64,000 nt of DNA from Morinoia aosen (GCA_030386875.1 CM059566.1:41886068-41950067); one strand, 5' to 3'; numbered from the stretch's first letter, positions 32,127 through 46,020 are shown. A program made the numbers and translations. Notes: generated from the sequence alone by a model not told the origin.

Positions 32127-35108
32127 CTGAAGGAGTACATGGTGACAATTCAGCGTTATCATGACAATAAAATGATGACTTAGTAACAATATTGAAAACA
32201 CACGAGAACTAGCTTCAGACATTACAAAAATACATGATGAAGCTATTAACTTTTTAAAAATTTATTTGCCCGCTTTTTTAAAGCAAGAAGACAAGTTGTC
32301 GCGCATACCATAGTGTATAACGTTAAAGGTCCGATTCAATCAATGTGTGTGAGTAGCAAATTATGTCACTTTAGCTTCTTTTCGAACCCAATCACCTTAA
32401 AAACATGCGCTCTTGTATTAAAAATCGTTTTTTTTATTTGATTAGTTTTTAACTTATGTTAGTGAATGTAACGTAAAGTGCTGCCATCAACCCTGCAATG
32501 AAATGGTTCTGGGTTTTTAGTCTGCGACAAAAAACTTTATGAGAAGCGATGTAGCAAATCCACATTCACTTCTTGTAGAAGGTATCCCTAGAAAACTGCT
32601 TAAAAAAACTAAAAGAATATTGACTCATTTATAATATCGTATCGTTATTAATGTCACCAATTTTCAAATCATAGAATAACAAAAACTGTTAATTTTAAGC
32701 TTGTTGAAACTGGTTCAAATTGTTGCAGAAAATCAGTACAGTTTAAGTGTTCCCTTCTCAAGTATGGGAGATGTAGATGAAAACAGTAATAATATTCACA
32801 CACTTCATTAGGAGATTCAATCGTAAAATAAAATAAACAAAGCGGTTTCCTGCATTAATAAAACTCGTGAGATTAACCTTGATAGGTGAAGTCCAGCAAA
32901 GGGAGTATAGAAATATGGTAATAAGTTTATCAGCCAATGCAGAAGTCCACCTAAGCTGTATTTCGGAAGGGAACTGACGTACAATTGCTGAAGTTTAAAT
33001 TTTGCTTAGCAATAACCAGAAGACACAAAAAATTTGCATAATTTTCCTTAGGCATTCAAAAAATTCCAAATATATTACTCAGACATACTGTACTCACTGA
33101 CTTATTGTGGGAAACTCGGACGAAGTCCAACCGTGTGAAAAAATCCGATCCGACTGCGTCGCCGACTTTATTTCTGAATCTTACGTTCGATGCAATATGC
33201 TACCTCTACATGACAGTAATTTACTCTGCATGAGGTTAAAACTGAGGCCTATTATATATGCGTAATCTAATCAATAAATAAAGCTCCGCATCTTTTCGTA
33301 TCCGATACCATCGGTGGTGAAGGTAAGTATATCAGCGACGGTTGTTCTGCAGCAACAGAGCTTCACGAGAGAACAGTTCTTACCTCTTATCTTCATTTAC
33401 AGCAACTGGTCGCACTTCATAAGCATTCGATCGTAAATTTCACTATTGGAACGTATTTGAGTTCACTTGATGTCCTCATTAAAAAATTATAACTTTTTGT
33501 CATTTGCAGAAGATGTTCAACGAGTAAAAACGTTTCATTTTATCTCTGTCAACGGAAATGCTCTACTTTTCTTATTTGTTTTGCATGACTGAGCATGAGT
33601 GTAAGACTTTAGTGAGTGTCTGGTATCGAGCTTATCTGTGGGTATGCAGAGTGTGTCCGAGCTTATCACTTCAGAGTTCCTGATTGCAACACGTGGTATG
33701 TTTCCCTCGACAGAAAATCTTCCCAGCAAAAAGTTACCGTGGTAAGTTTCCTTCTAATTGATATTCATGAGTGTGCAACTTACAAGTGTTACAGAAAAGC
33801 GCTCATGATTCGGCAACTTGAAAATTCTCCATGACTAAGCCCATACCTTCTACGTCTTCAGGCCAGCTCACAGAACGCATGACGTCGTAGGAGTGGCCCG
33901 AAATATCGGCATTCGTAAAAATTAAAAGGGGAAATTGTAGCACAACGTTGATTTCACATGGAAGGGGGGCAGGCTTGAAAAATTTAACAGAGGTGCAATG
34001 ATAGTTTTCTATCAATCGTGTATATGAAAAAATTTAATTTTTCAAATATTTTATTTTACGCCCGGCGTTAGCTGCCCTACTTGGATGTCATAACGGCGGT
34101 AATGTCTTCAGGTTATAAGTAAGCAATGGCAATACCCGCGAAGGAAATTTTTGGTAGAAATTTGCGTTAGGACTTGTTTTTATTTTACGATCATATGTAG
34201 TGGATTTCGGCTTCTAATGACTCATTTCTCTTATTCACTCCGTAGAAACAACGTCTTATAAGGATGAATTGAAGCATTAGTTGAGCCTTGTTATATGTTT
34301 ATCATTAGATTGTCATCTGGTTATTGAATTGTTAACCTTCTCATCAAACTACTGATGTATAGATAGCTTTAAATTTAATGAGCTACCAATCAAAGATTTC
34401 AATTATAGTAGTCGAGAAGTTGGCTTCATCTCAATAAAAATTGAGGCGCTTCAACACTGCATCAATCATAACACAAATAATTTCCTAATTTCTTGTGCAT
34501 TACAAGACGTAAAATTTAAAACTACTGTTCATGAATACTTTATTCAAAAATTTTCTTGCGAATTGTAGCTTTATCACTGGAGCACATTATTTACGTAAGA
34601 TGAAGCTTGTTCAAATAATTTTCATGTTTAAATTAATCCCATATATAACGGGGATCTTTAGGATCGTCAGTTGCAACAAAAATTTGACTTTTTGTCGTGC
34701 CAGTAACGTTGGGAAGCCATCAGGATGATATGTGGATTACATTTTTCGGACCAAATATACTTGAAGGACACCAAATTTGCAAACTCGGCCCCAGGTGTAC
34801 TTTACGGACACCAGTGTTAATCCAAGTGTTGTCCTTAAAGATAAGTGATCCAATTTTTCATCACCATCCAACAAAACTCTTTTCCAGTTTTCAACGTCCT
34901 ATGTTTGGTGCTTCTTGTTGAACTCTAAATTAACGATCTCATTCGGTCACCGACATCGAATCTCAACGACTGACCAACCGAATTCGAATGAAGACTCACC
35001 ATTTCTTGACGATGTCAGAAGTTGACGTCTCGAGAAATTCTCACTTTGATATTTTCTATCAATCATTATTTGATTCTTTTGCTTAGGAAATATATATATA
35101 TGTAAGAT
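32127..35108. other. Upstream of EcKL gene A; no exon recognised
   Basis: Must contain, or lead to, the missing first exon and promoter of gene A. I could not identify a convincing ATG exon ending in phase 1. The sequence is AT-rich with short open frames. Confidence 0.3.
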
Positions 35109-36217
35109 GCCATTAGCAGTGGTGGGCACGATAACGAAAAAACGTTATCGCGATAACCGATAAATCGATAACGAAAACCTTATCGGCGATAACCGATAAT
35201 CGATAGTTGGCGAAAAATTTATCGCCGATAATTGATAACCGATAATTCGATAAATCCAAAATTCCGATACTAGCGATAACGATATTGGTATTTCAAATAA
35301 AAAATCATATCGAACTATTTTTTTTAAACTTCATCTTAGAAAACAGAAAAATCTTAGAAAAAAATAGAAGTCTTTGAAAACTTTTAGAAAAAAATAATAA
35401 ATGTTTATCCTGTCTACTAATAAAAACTGCGGTTTAAAGTAAAATTATTAAATTTAGACGAGGTTCTGCAGCATGTTCCCCTTCATAAACATAAGAAAGT
35501 TGAAGTTTTCATCAGAGTGCCTCTCTGATGAAAACTTGGCCCTGATGATGTCCATTCCAAGGGAGAAAAAACGCTCCAAAAGAGGTCGATGAAGACCTTC
35601 TCGCTGTTGAAGGCAGGATCTGCCAGACTGTCAGTCCCTTTGGTCTGCAGCCACACATGCACAATATGAGCGGCCTTGGACTTAGTAGACCTGTGATGAC
35701 CCCCAGTGTCATCCTCCTCATCACAAATGCTGGCGTAGTAGTCTTCCGTCTCCATGTCATCGCTGCTGCTGCTGCTGCTGGCGGTCTTCAGGTCAGCACG
35801 CCATAAGAACTCCTCCACCTTCCTCTCCATCAGGGACTTGACCTCTGACCTCCTGACCATTCTCCTGACCAATACGTGTCGTCACGGTCTCACCCACAGG
35901 GTTGCCAGATGTCCCAGTCCACATGAGGCCACACTTTTGATCAAAAAGGCCACAAAAGAGGCCTACCTTATTACACCATAACACGTACATCCTACACGTA
36001 TAGTTCCTGTCCCGAACTCGTCCCGCCCCGTCATGTCGAATCCCAGCGGGAAAAGCTGAAATTATCGATTATCGATAGTTTGGAACCAAAAGTATCGGCG
36101 ATACCGATAAATCGATAACTCGGGAAAAAAATTATCGGATAACCGATAACCCGAAGTCGTTATCGCGATAAACTATCGCGATAATTTATCGCGATAACGC
36201 CCAGCTTTGGCCATTAG
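35109..36217 (-). mobile_element. Deleted hAT transposon with 8-bp target duplication and ATCGAT iterons
   Basis: The element proper is 35117-36209 (1,093 bp), flanked on both sides by the exact 8-mer gccattag (35109-35116, 36210-36217), the size expected for hAT. Its ends are cagtggtgggc and the inverse of caaagctgggc, a typical hAT-like terminus. Both subterminal zones (about 35125-35290 and 36055-36200) are filled with gataac, cgataa, ttatcg and atcgat motifs, probably transposase-binding iterons. The interior keeps the 3' end of a transposase gene on the minus strand. Confidence 0.85.
35455..35990 (-). pseudogene. hAT transposase C-terminal remnant
   Basis: One frame reads EVKSLMERKVEEFLWRADLK, then TDSLADPAFNSEKVFIDL. 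After a one-base frame change the sequence continues ERFFSLGMDIIRAKFSS and DENFNFLMFMKGNMLQNLV, then stops near 35455. ERFFSxGxxI...R..L/FS and the NxxFLMFMKGN ending are the hAT C-terminal dimerisation region. The catalytic core and zinc-finger N-terminus are missing; the unit is non-autonomous. Confidence 0.7.
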
Positions 36218-38215
36218 CAACTCATTCAAGCATTTATCGCTGTTCCCACTGAGAATAGGACTTATTGCGTAATTGTTAGAAGATACTTTCTGTTCAAGAA
36301 CTTCATTTGGAACGATCTTGTGAGGAGCTGCTGGCGAAGAGCGCGTTTCCCTCCGAAGGCTGCAGACCGGGGCATTCTTGATTAACTAGTGAGAGGTGGA
36401 GCATAGCTGCCACTCCCGCTTATAGATTGTGTGTACAAAGTTTTTAAATTTTTCTAACGTTTTATGACACGCAGAAAGCGTATCATAAAGTATAACCTTT
36501 TGTGCAGCGATGGAATTCAGTACCAGAAAGAGCTTCTTTTTGTCAGCAAAATATGGAGTATTGCCTCTAAACTTGGAGTGATCCATATCTATGTTTATCA
36601 TTCGAAAGCCTATGAGCGATATCTATATCTTCGATGCGCTAGGTAATTTCAAACATTTTTCCTTTCAGGCAGTAAATTCAAAATGTGATTCAGTTCATCT
36701 TACCTCCCTGTTTGAAATAGATTTGAAAGATTTCTCTGATGCTATGAGGTTTATAGGGGAAACGTTAAGTAACCTTGAAACCTAAAAACCATGAAGAGTA
36801 ATGATTTTTCACTGAATATGTACTGAATCGTGCCTTCTTGATAGAGATTTGTGAAACAGTGGAGTGACAAAAAAAATGGTCACAATAACTGTAAGATAAC
36901 ATTGATAAGATATACTCAAACTGTTTACGTCATAATTGACAGGGCTGTGGTTATTTTGGAAAGACAAAAATATGAAAATTCAAGATACGAACTGAGCGAA
37001 CTCGTGATACACACATTCTTGAAGTAACATGTCATCGCAAGGAAAAAATTCGCAAAGACGGCTTTTTCATAATGAATGATGAAAAACGTTGGACGAAAAA
37101 GCATAAAAGATAGGGATCACTACATACTGCGTTTACCCTAAGGTGCGATTGCACGCTGAGACAAACCTTAACTGTGCATGTCAACGATGTGACCCTGTTC
37201 AAAGAAGTATAGCGTACGTGTTGGCTAAGCATAGTGACCCCTATATATGGTGACAACCTCTCACTGATGTTAAATCTGTGAATATACCTGCATTTGGACT
37301 TTTGGGCCACTGGATCTTAGATTTTTGATCAACTGACAAGTAGCTAAGTTACTTATCGGTATTACAAGTATTACATCGGTACCATACTTCTCGTGTAGCG
37401 TAGACATCTCATGCAAAGTAGGCACAAAACATCGCTTCAGAAACACTCACCGTTTTCATAATTTTGTAAACTTTTGTCAAAAAAACGCGGTCTCAAATCC
37501 CGTTTGACTGAAAAATGTAAATTACCTGAATTCACTGTAGTTTTTTAAATAAAACAGTAATTCAAAATTAAACCCCCAGCATAGTATACGTAAATCTGCA
37601 TTTAAGAGAATAATTTGAACATGTAGCTACTAATACAGAACTTTAAAGTTACCAAATAAGTTCTTTACTGAGGTAATTTCTCGCGTCAGTGGAAAGTGAA
37701 GGCAGGGAGCTTTTAATAAAGAAGGAATAAATCGTGTCACGATAAATTGGCCCAGGTCCCGACAAATTGCACTGCAAAACCTTACCAAACTAAATTGTGT
37801 CACAATCAAACTGATCACTTAACTATGACTTCGGCTGGTCAAACTGACAAATCATATTCCAATATCTTTCTGCGAACAAACGCGTTGGTGGTAACCCTCA
37901 TCATTGAAATTAAACACAGTCTTTTATTTCCTTCCATAACTTCTTAAAGGAGATTGTTTCCAATTTACTTATCTAATAAGCGTAACGCCTCTGTTCCTTT
38001 TTGCGTGTTATCATTTGTTGCAGTGGAAAACGTTTCGTTCAAAAAGCCTGCTCCCATTCCACATTAATTTCCATTTTGAATTTTTCCTCTGTTTTTGCTC
38101 AAGCGTTACCGCCCGTATACCGTAAAAAGAAGGAGAGGTAACCAGCCCTGCACCAACGCACTTGATAACTCGTCTATACAAGGGTCTGACGTCCATCAAC
38201 GTTAGAGTATCGAAA
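36218..38215. other. No gene recognised
   Basis: AT-rich; short frames without resemblance to a known family. No repeats noticed. Confidence 0.3.
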
Positions 38216-38218
38216 ACA

Positions 38219-38490
38219 AGGTGTTGCTATAGCGTGAGGTCTATAACACTGTAGCATTAGATCTATACCTCTAGCTAGTACTATAGCGTGAGGTCTACCA
38301 CACCATAGCATGAGATCTAGCTAGTACTATAGCGTGAGAATTACCACATTATAGCATGAAATCTACCTCTAGCATGAGATCTACCTCTAGATCTACCTCA
38401 CTATAGCGTGAGGGGTGCTGCTATAGCGTGAGGTTTCCCAAACCATAGCATGAGATCTACCTCTAGCTAGTGCTATAGCGTGAGGTTAGG
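38219..38490 (+). repeat. Irregular minisatellite built on ctatagcgtgaggt / catagcatgagatct
   Basis: ctatagcgtgagg alternates with catagcatgagatctacctc and ctagctagt(a/g) in at least five irregular units. The two sub-motifs are themselves related (atagcgtgag / atagcatgag). An inverted sub-unit, agacctcacgct, lies about 100 bases downstream at 38588. Confidence 0.6.
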
Positions 38491-40790
38491 TTACTAATGG
38501 ATATTAATTATTTCAACACATTTAATTTAGCAATTAACACTCAATTTGTGCATCTCAAACTGCACCTGGGCAGGCGATATATGGCGGTAGACCTCACGCT
38601 AAATATGGTAGCAACAAAAACTCCTCACATCGTCCAAAAAGCCATTGCACGCCAGCGCTGGTGTGATAATTTCTATAAGGGCATTTTCTTCACATGAGCC
38701 ATCGACCACGTTGAGTTAGACACACTCCCTGAAGACGTGAGCAGCCATGGGACTTCACTAATCAAATTTTAGCTACCCAATCCGCATTTGTACGATGTAC
38801 AAGTATGTTAGTTTGTAACGAACCTCCAGTTATGGATAAATTTATTTTATTTTAATCCAGCGCACACTTTTTTCGATTATTATGTTGGCTAGAACACTGA
38901 TGAACGATAAACATGCTTGAAAATACGATTATTTTTCAATGCATCTGGTTATGGAATTTTACCTGCGACCGACATGTGGTGTCGGTGGGATGCAGACCGT
39001 TTGGACGCCCCATCAATATATGGTAACACCGTCTGGCCTGTTAAGCAGGTGCTCGAAATAAAAACGAGTGGATGGTATTTATGATACGAGAAAATTATTA
39101 GTGTTTACCTACGGTATCTAAAATAAAAGATTATTTAAAATCAAGGATTCATTGAAAATTTTTTAATGCTAGTGCACACGGCCCGTCAGAAATACGGGAT
39201 TCGATATTTTCTTTGAATAAATTTTCCAGAGGTGGATGACAAACAAATTTATCCATCCTTATAGTACTTGCGATAAAAATATTCTTGTACTTGTGCACGT
39301 ATTACTCGTATTACAGATACGGTCATTAATTGAGCATCCTTATGTGAGCGTGACGGAAGACGCAGACACCAAACAAATATAGAAATAACTAAATACACCG
39401 GGGGTATTATTAGATAAGATAATTTTGACGCTTGACTATGTAGTGCTTATGGTTATCCGCGTTTGAAGAATATAATAAATGAATACATGACAACAGGAAT
39501 GAACAGCATGGCTGCTACTGAAGTACCAAGCCGCCAGCCACCAATCATGCACAGACAGCAAAACATATAGTATATGAACAGTTCAACAGTCCACAATCTT
39601 CAGGCACAAGCACAACTGAGGTCGTTCCGCGTTTGTGGGTCTTTTTCCGTATTGTGAGCGGCTTTAGAACCTTTAAATGTTTTTTTTTCATTCTTTTATT
39701 TCGCCATTCGAACGGAGTATCACTTGAGATATCTTAAATGCGCAAACAAATGCGGATTCTAGTATTGCTGAAAAATTACGAATGAGTATATTGCCTCTCA
39801 TTAACACGTTGACTTCGACGAGAGACACCGGTGGTGCACGGAGGGATTTTTCATAATGCTGTTGACCGACCACTATTCACAAACTTAATTTTCATAAGTA
39901 CTTCATCAAACTAAATGAGGGGACAATCCTGTGCGTATTTGCTGTTTTCAACATTGCTTACTACAATTGATTTTAAATTTGAGTTGAATATCGAACTTCA
40001 GTTTTGCCAGCCGCAGACAAAGTGTTAAGACCTAAACTCTTCCGGACACAAGGCTCCTCAAATGCACATCATTCTGTGGCAACAAACGAGGCTAAGCGAG
40101 CATCAGAAAAACTTAGAAGAATCTCTTGCTCTTTGTTTCAAAAGAAAGCACTTATTTCCAACAGAGATGGTACAAAAGTACCATCATTGGTTTTTAAGCT
40201 ATCTTAAAGTTAATACACTTAGGTGATACACACACATGAGTATTGTAATACTCATGTCACTAGTCGAGAAGAATTGATTGAGGGCTGTGTACTTCTAATC
40301 TTGCTTAATCTACATATGACGATACACATAATGATAATTATAAGAGAACACAATTTCATGGACGATGCATTTTTATTGTGGGTTAAGAACACTTTTTACA
40401 ATTTATGTATACATGATGTGAAACTTCGCAATTCTTGACGCCAAGAAATAATATTAGAATTTTTGTTTCGAAAGGTATTCAAAAATGTCATTTTAAGGAA
40501 GCACGAAAAAAATAAATATACATATATATAAGCATAGGGACCACGAAAATTACAAGATTTGTATTTCTAATTAAGCAATTTTAACATAACGGTCATTAGT
40601 TGATAAGCATTTTATTTAAATATAAATGGATGATCACACAACAAATGTATAGTTTTTTACGTGAACGTTTTACAATAATAAAGAGATGACGAGTTAGGTA
40701 ATGTTACGAGTTGAGCGTGAACAGAAGAAAAAAACAATTATCTCTAGTTAGAATGCCAGTTGTCAGTTTAGTGCCAGTCACAATGCCAGT
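38491..40790. other. No gene recognised
   Basis: A plus-strand frame at 40004-40207 is mildly basic but has no family resemblance. The remainder is AT-rich. Confidence 0.3.
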
Positions 40791-40796
40791 TGTTTT

Positions 40797-40900
40797 GACA
40801 TATGTGTATATATACATGTAAATATATACACATATACATGCACATACATACCTACGCACATACATACACCTAACACGTAAACATACACACATACATTTCT
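40797..40900. repeat. (TACATA/CACATA)n-like microsatellite
   Basis: Alternating purine-pyrimidine tract of catata, tacatg, cacatacata and tacaca motifs. The Val/Cys/Tyr-rich minus-strand frame across it is an artefact. Confidence 0.6.
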
Positions 40901-41926
40901 ATGCATCGAAGCAATCACAATATACATGTATGCGCGTTCTATAAAAATGCTGTGCGATGTTCTGAAATATAGGATAATGAGCAAAGGAAAATTCGTGACA
41001 ACTCTTTCAGTATGTGCTGCAGCTTACAATTTCTAATGAAATATTGTATCGATGTTCTATTGAATATTGTATCGAACAGATCATTGGTTGATAAGCGTCT
41101 TATTTATCATATGTGGGTGATCGCGCAATAAATATATTTGCATATATACTTCATAAATGCTGTACAATAATTAAGTGAAATGAAGTATTACGTAGTGACA
41201 CATTCACCAATCTACGTACGCACAGCGTGCACAAGTACACATATACACAAGTAAGCATGTGCGCAAATATCAGCGTAGACTGATCAGTATAAACTAGCAT
41301 TCCAATCGATGGAATCGGAGAAAATATCTTTTATTACGGCATGAATTTTATAAAATTTCCGTACTAAAAATATTGGCACAAAACAGTCTACCTTAGTCAG
41401 AAACATGAAAACGATTGTTCTACAACGGTTCCCAAGTACAGAATATTTCCAGAAGTACGCGAGGCTTAGGTGCGGTTGTTCTAACATACTCTAGAGCGTA
41501 AGAGATGATGTGATAATTTGCACTGCACTAGCCTACCAAGAGCATTTTTGGACGCGAAGAAGAAAGAAACATGAATGTTCTATAAGGGTGTCATATTAGG
41601 AAAGAAATCCGATTATCTCTGAAATAAATAAATAAATAAATGTCAGTAAAACGTGGTAAAGCTTATAGTTGAGTTTAGTTACAAAGCTTATAGTTGAGCA
41701 GAGAAGTTTTGACCCACTTCTCTTATGAATGAGAAGGCTCATTTTGCACAGTTCTGCCATCTCACGCATCGGTGAGAAACTGCACCACAATCTGCACTGC
41801 AGCATGACTCAAAAGTCTTTCAATGTATCGCATATCTCCGTTGGCCTGGTAACAAAACATTTGTACCTTATGGAAGGCATTGAAGCTTTACAACATTTAG
41901 CATTTTTCTTTCCTCGCACTCAAGGG
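40901..41926. other. No gene recognised
   Basis: Short (aaat)n run at about 41624-41640 and a duplicated agcttatagttgag at about 41660-41700; nothing else. Confidence 0.3.
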
Positions 41927-42290
41927 AACTAGCGGGAATCTATGTGAATTAGCGCTCCCAGGAGCAAATGTGAGGTCCCGAGCTGAGGGTTATGCAATCC
42001 TTTCTTTTTGTTGAAATAAAGAAGTTTTTTGTTTTGTTTAAGACCCTCTTGTTTCGGTTCACTGCTGTCCAGTTTTTCAGTACCTACTACTTTTTTCTTC
42101 GCCTTTCATCTTGTTTCAAAACCTTCCATCTCAACTAACTATTTCTATGCGCAGAGAATCTTCTGCAGGAATACTCTTTGGGCATTGATTCCGTGTTCCC
42201 TAACACCACACTTAATGACGCCTACATCTTTCCTCCCTTTGGCCATCTTTGTTGTGGATAGGGAGGCTGAAGCTAATTCATAATCTAATC
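41927..42290 (+). repeat. Good copy of the dispersed (SINE-like) repeat family
   Basis: Head tgaattagcgctcccaggag, then gtgaggtcccgagctgaggg and ttatgcaatcc; T-rich block; tttcggttcactgctgtcca, gtacctactact; gattccgtgttccctaac; and end gatagggaggctgaagc. It is collinear with 19190-19515 at high similarity, in the same orientation. No coding potential. Confidence 0.6.
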
Positions 42291-45200
42291 CTTCCTTTTT
42301 TGGTAGCTTTGAAAAGTTGTTGTTCGGTTAAATTAGTGTGATGATATGGTTTCTGATACAGGTTGGGATATGTTTTTTTGTGCAAAAAATGCACGATTCT
42401 AGGACGGTCTTGAGGCGGAAAATGTGATCACATCAGCTGTTGTGAATAGATTTGTTTTCACGCCACGAGCAAAGCGCATATGATCTTCTATTTAAAAAAA
42501 CTTGTGCAAATATCAATATAGTTATTTAAAAGTACATGTTATAAAGTGCTCAGATGAAATTGAGTTTTTAGCCATGAACACGTATGGATACTTTGGTTGA
42601 AGGGTGGTCGGTTTCTGATGAATTTCTATTTTATCTGTACGTAGATGTCAGGAATAAGGTTTAATTACTCGGCACCAACTGAACCATCATTCATAAACTA
42701 ATTTCTATTAATAGAATTATTCTTGCCTATGAATTAATTCAAGACGAGAAAAAGTCAAGTCAGCGTCTTATGTAGAAATCAGACATTCATTCCCTAACTA
42801 ACCAGGCGAGCACTGCCTTGTCTCTCTTGGTTTCTATTTATTCTTTGCCTTCTCATGATAAGCCTTTCGTGTTGAAGGACGGGGCTGTATATCGATATCA
42901 CGAAAGCTGTAAACAATACCTCTTGGGTACAAAAACAGTAATGTCTTTTTGATGAAATAGTCTTGTCAAACATACTAATGAGATTCATAGACTATAGCAT
43001 TTCAATGTCATAGTAATAATTTTTAAATATTTAATTAGTGCTATAGAAGTTTCCTGTAACAAGGCAGGTATTTCAATTTGAGTTTCCATGAACTTGTTTT
43101 CGAATAAAGCAGTCATCAGCAACACAATTTAGTAAACAGTTACCACTGGAGAAAGACCAACTTCCGTTTTGAGTAACTATAGCAAATATTGGCGGCATAG
43201 ATCCTCGTACGTGTGGTTTGTGAGCATGAGAGGCCTTTATAAACAATGACTAAAAAAATGTAAGAGCAAATTGAAAAAGCGTTTCGGTTCAAAAGCGCAC
43301 CCTAAAGATGAAATTGAGTTTCGTTTACGCCTTTGTTGCTTTTAATGCTGAGATCATTGTTATGATGCGATGAACTTTTACCGTAAGATAAATTGAGACG
43401 CGTAGCAGCGTGCCAGACCTATTCCTAGTGTGCAAAAGTTTTCATGCAAGCATACTTTGCCGATGTCGATGTGGTCGATGAAGGTATCACAGGAGAGACG
43501 TGCCGTTATCGACACGTGTTATCGGGGAAAATACAAACATAACTTCTTGGGAGATAAACAAGAAGTTGCGAGGAATGTAATATGCGTGTGTAACTATTGT
43601 TTTCCTCGTGCACTTAATTGAATATAGGATAGAGTTCCGCGCTAGAATTCATTCAAAATTGGAAGATGACAATACAAACTGTCATGAATTTCTTTGTGAT
43701 GAGACCGTTCTGTGTGTGTGCGAACAACACTTCAGTGCCGCCACATAATGCTAAATTTGGGCGAGAGAATTATTCTACAGGGTGTCTCTTAATTAAAATT
43801 TTACTATCATTTGACTATTACTCAAGTATTTATAGTTTTTGTTTCAGGTGCTACTGAATCATCTTTAATGACGTTCAATTTTTTTAGATTCATCATTCTT
43901 ATCCTGAATTTAGTTCATCAGACTTATATCTATGTCAATGAACACCTTCATCAAAACAAAATACCAGGACACGTGGGTTGGCAGTCAATGAATGAGAACA
44001 TTTTCTGGGACACCATGTGATATGGAATACAAAATTTATGGGAGATTTATTTTTTGACGAAATATTGCACAAAATACCAAATTTATGGAATTTTGAAAAA
44101 TATATTACATCGAATGTGCCGATGTTTCTTATTTTCCCAATGAATTCGTGGTTTGTTCTAGTTAACTTTTCCCTGGGTATAATATTTTTAAAATCAAATC
44201 AAACCCACTAAAATACTGTCTATCTTAGACTGAAATAGATAATTCGAAAAAATGTAAAAGAATAAACCAATAATTAGAGATTATTGAAGAATGCGGAAAT
44301 GAAGGAGCGGTAAATTCATTAATGGAATTTTATGGTACTTCCAAGTCGACCTTGGCGAAATAAAGCAGGCGTAAGGTCTAATTGAACTAAATGAATTCAA
44401 GTTACTTTTCCTCCTTACTTATAATTTTTTAACGACATTGTTTCATTATTATACAGACGAAAAGATAAAACTTCATGCCATACTAAATATACGCTTTGAT
44501 ATAGATAGATCAGTTAGTAAATCCTTTTTGCTTCACTCCCCCGATCACCTCAAATGTGAAGTACTAAACATATGAACGGCTTAGGCACACATCATATATG
44601 GAATTTTACTATTTCATAAATACTTTCATTTTGTACTCAAGTTGCAGATATTGTTCCACAAAATACATAAAAAAACATACAAAAAAAAAAAATGACCACG
44701 TGGCTCCTCTAAAACAACACTGGCTGAATGAACTATTAAACCATCGCTCATTATGAGAGGGGAAGGAAAGTCTGCCTGTTACATCTCTTCGTTTAGCAAC
44801 CCAGAAGGTGACCTTGAACTCGTCACGTGACCTCCGCGGAACGTGAACCGTCCCTCCGCAGCACTTCACGTCCGTGTTATCTTCAGGGCCTCTTAATGCG
44901 AACCTAATGTCGGTGCAGTTAACTGGCTGTATTTATTGATAGTAACTGGGTCCGTGAGAACGTTCACGGCCGTTTTTGAAACTTGAATTACTGATCGTAT
45001 TCTAACCAAATTAATTTAAACGCAACCTGTTCCATCTTTTTCTAACTTAGCCTCTCCCTAAACTGTCATAAATGTCTCATTAGATAATTCGGCTTATCTT
45101 AACGTATTCCAATCAAACCATGAATATTCCATCTTCTTAAACTTAGTCTCAGCAACGACTTGACGTCAGACTACCGTGAAAATGATAACTCTTGTAACTC

Positions 45201-46020
45201 AAATTGTGTTATTATCTTTCCTAATAGCAGAAACAGCATATAAAGGAGCATCACCAACGATAACGTAGATGTATTCAGAAGGCACACTTTTCAATTAAAA
45301 AAATTGTGTGCCTCACTGCGTATTTCACCGGCACTCTTAGTATGCTTAGTTCGAACCTGAGAGGGATTGAATAGTTGAGTGATGCTAGTAGGTCTCGCCA
45401 CACCATAATGGTAGTCGAGTCGAAACTTTGATGCTCATGACGCTCGGTACTTATTATTATTACTAGTCCACCCCCCTTTATTTGAAATAAGAATGAAGGC
45501 GAAATGAGAGAAAGGCCGTAAAAAATATAAAAAATACAATCACTCGAGAGTTGATGAGGCCGCGTGAACACGGCCATCAAAATATATAGGGCTGGAGCAT
45601 GTATCACAGATACGCTTATCACACACTGCAGGCTGGCTTCGGACAGACAGAGAGACGGACGGACACGGCTCTTATTATAGTATAGATTATTATTTTCGGG
45701 TTTTCCCGCCGAGACGCTCGGTACTTCACTTCAAATTTTGACCTCCTCTAACTTTTGAGCTGACTCAGTTTTTTATCTAAATCATAATTATCACACTGCT
45801 TTTATCTATTTTCTTACCCCAACACAACTTCGGAACCATTTTTAGCAACTCAAAACTACAAAACAGCAGTTGCGTTGGATCTTATCAACAGTTCTCGCTG
45901 CCTTTAGTTTCATCAGGAACAATATTTAGCAACACACGTCATTAGCATTACGTACGTGTAGCACCACGTATCCTGAGTAACACGAACGTTTGGGAGAAAA
46001 ATTTTTTAAAAGTATTTACT
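42291..46020. other. No gene firmly recognised; one exon-like island near 44.8 kb
   Basis: 42371-42423 (ttttttgtgcaaaaaatgca, then acggtcttgaggcggaaaat) resembles 48136-48190, a short shared repeat. On the minus strand 44926-44760 reads as an open, GC-richer stretch (CTDIRFALRGPEDNTDVKCC) after a tacag, which could be a host exon, but I know no family. The rest is AT-rich without features. Confidence 0.3.

Noticed and set aside
32127-32148. Start of EcKL gene A at 32148
   Set aside because: The codon there is TTG, not ATG. A phase-1 acceptor at 32127-32128 matches the one in gene B.
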